A stretch of DNA of 6,141 bases from positions 1 through 6,141 of the forward strand of contig JAAEMC010000825.1 of NCBI GenBank assembly GCA_024225895.1, in the 5' to 3' direction. The number at the start of each line of letters is the position of its first letter. Positions within the stretch are counted from its first letter, which is position 1. The notes below the pieces were generated by a model, which saw nothing but the letters and a program-made list of their open reading frames with translations, ran no database searches and was not told the origin of the DNA. The translations under genes were made by a program, and so were the position numbers. Below are positions 5,965-6,141 of this stretch, one piece after another. Source of the DNA: Desulfobacteraceae bacterium. Its GTDB lineage: Bacteria; Desulfobacterota; Desulfobacteria; Desulfobacterales; Desulfobacteraceae.

Positions 5965-6002
5965 CGATTTGAGTTGAATAAAAAAGTTTCTTGTTCAAAT
6001 CG
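5965..6002. promoter_or_regulatory. 8-bp inverted repeat upstream of the substrate-binding protein gene
   Basis: CGATTTGA (5965-5972) is exactly complementary to TCAAATCG (5995-6002) across a 22-bp AT-rich spacer. It begins about 40 bp upstream of the minus-strand start at 5924. A regulator-binding site or a 5'-leader hairpin is plausible. The AT-rich stretch further upstream (about 6010-6050) may hold the promoter, but I could not fix a -35/-10 pair. Confidence 0.3.
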
Positions 6003-6141
6003 TCACTTTTTACCTGATTCATACCCTTTATATTTTTTTAAAAACTACTTATTTCGATGATCTCAAGCCCTTCAACGGTTTGAACTCAGTTGCCGCCGAG
6101 CATCAGCCAGCGTACAAGAAGTGAACCCGTTCCTTGCGGTC

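Overview
The window looks like accessory chromosomal DNA from a Desulfobacterota-type bacterium (Desulfobacteraceae-like). This rests on family resemblance, not on a marker gene: a receiver-first histidine kinase with an ISHSVKGLL-type H-box, a secreted protein with Trp/Tyr-rich fibronectin-like repeats, and an orphan ABC_sub_bind-type binding protein. I recall all three as common in that phylum. No rRNA or tRNA gene and no housekeeping marker is present to confirm the assignment.

Layout. (1) 1-1124, plus strand: a receiver plus histidine-kinase protein whose reading frame is still open at the left edge, so its true start probably lies just outside the window. (2) 1121-1281: a compact convergent intergenic region. 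It holds a perfect 12-bp inverted repeat (1121-1132 / 1215-1226) enclosing more structured sequence, followed by a REP-like GC-rich segment. (3) 1283-3367, minus strand: a 694-residue Sec-exported protein with a tandem 109-residue duplication and a C-terminal fibronectin-like domain. (4) 3368-4504: over 1.1 kb without an intact convincing gene. It contains a probable IS1380-type transposase scrap, a competing 57-codon minus-strand ORF, a frameshifted small NTF2/SnoaL-like lipoprotein gene, and a small repeat cluster. (5) 4505-5924, minus strand: a two-gene unit of a periplasmic ABC-type substrate-binding protein followed 49 bp later by a YbgC-like 4HBT thioesterase. (6) 5925-6141: an upstream region with an 8-bp inverted repeat, then a short GC-richer tail at the right edge.

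The intact genes do not form an obvious pathway. The kinase and the secreted protein converge on a shared terminator or repeat region. The binding protein and thioesterase are probably co-transcribed and are visibly more AT-rich than the left half. The gene-poor middle section separates these two compositional blocks and carries decayed genes, which fits an insertion/deletion hot spot. I see no CRISPR array, toxin-antitoxin pair, phage module or clearly new multi-gene system. The most unusual items are the structured 1121-1226 element, the repeat-containing secreted protein, and the broken lipoprotein gene.
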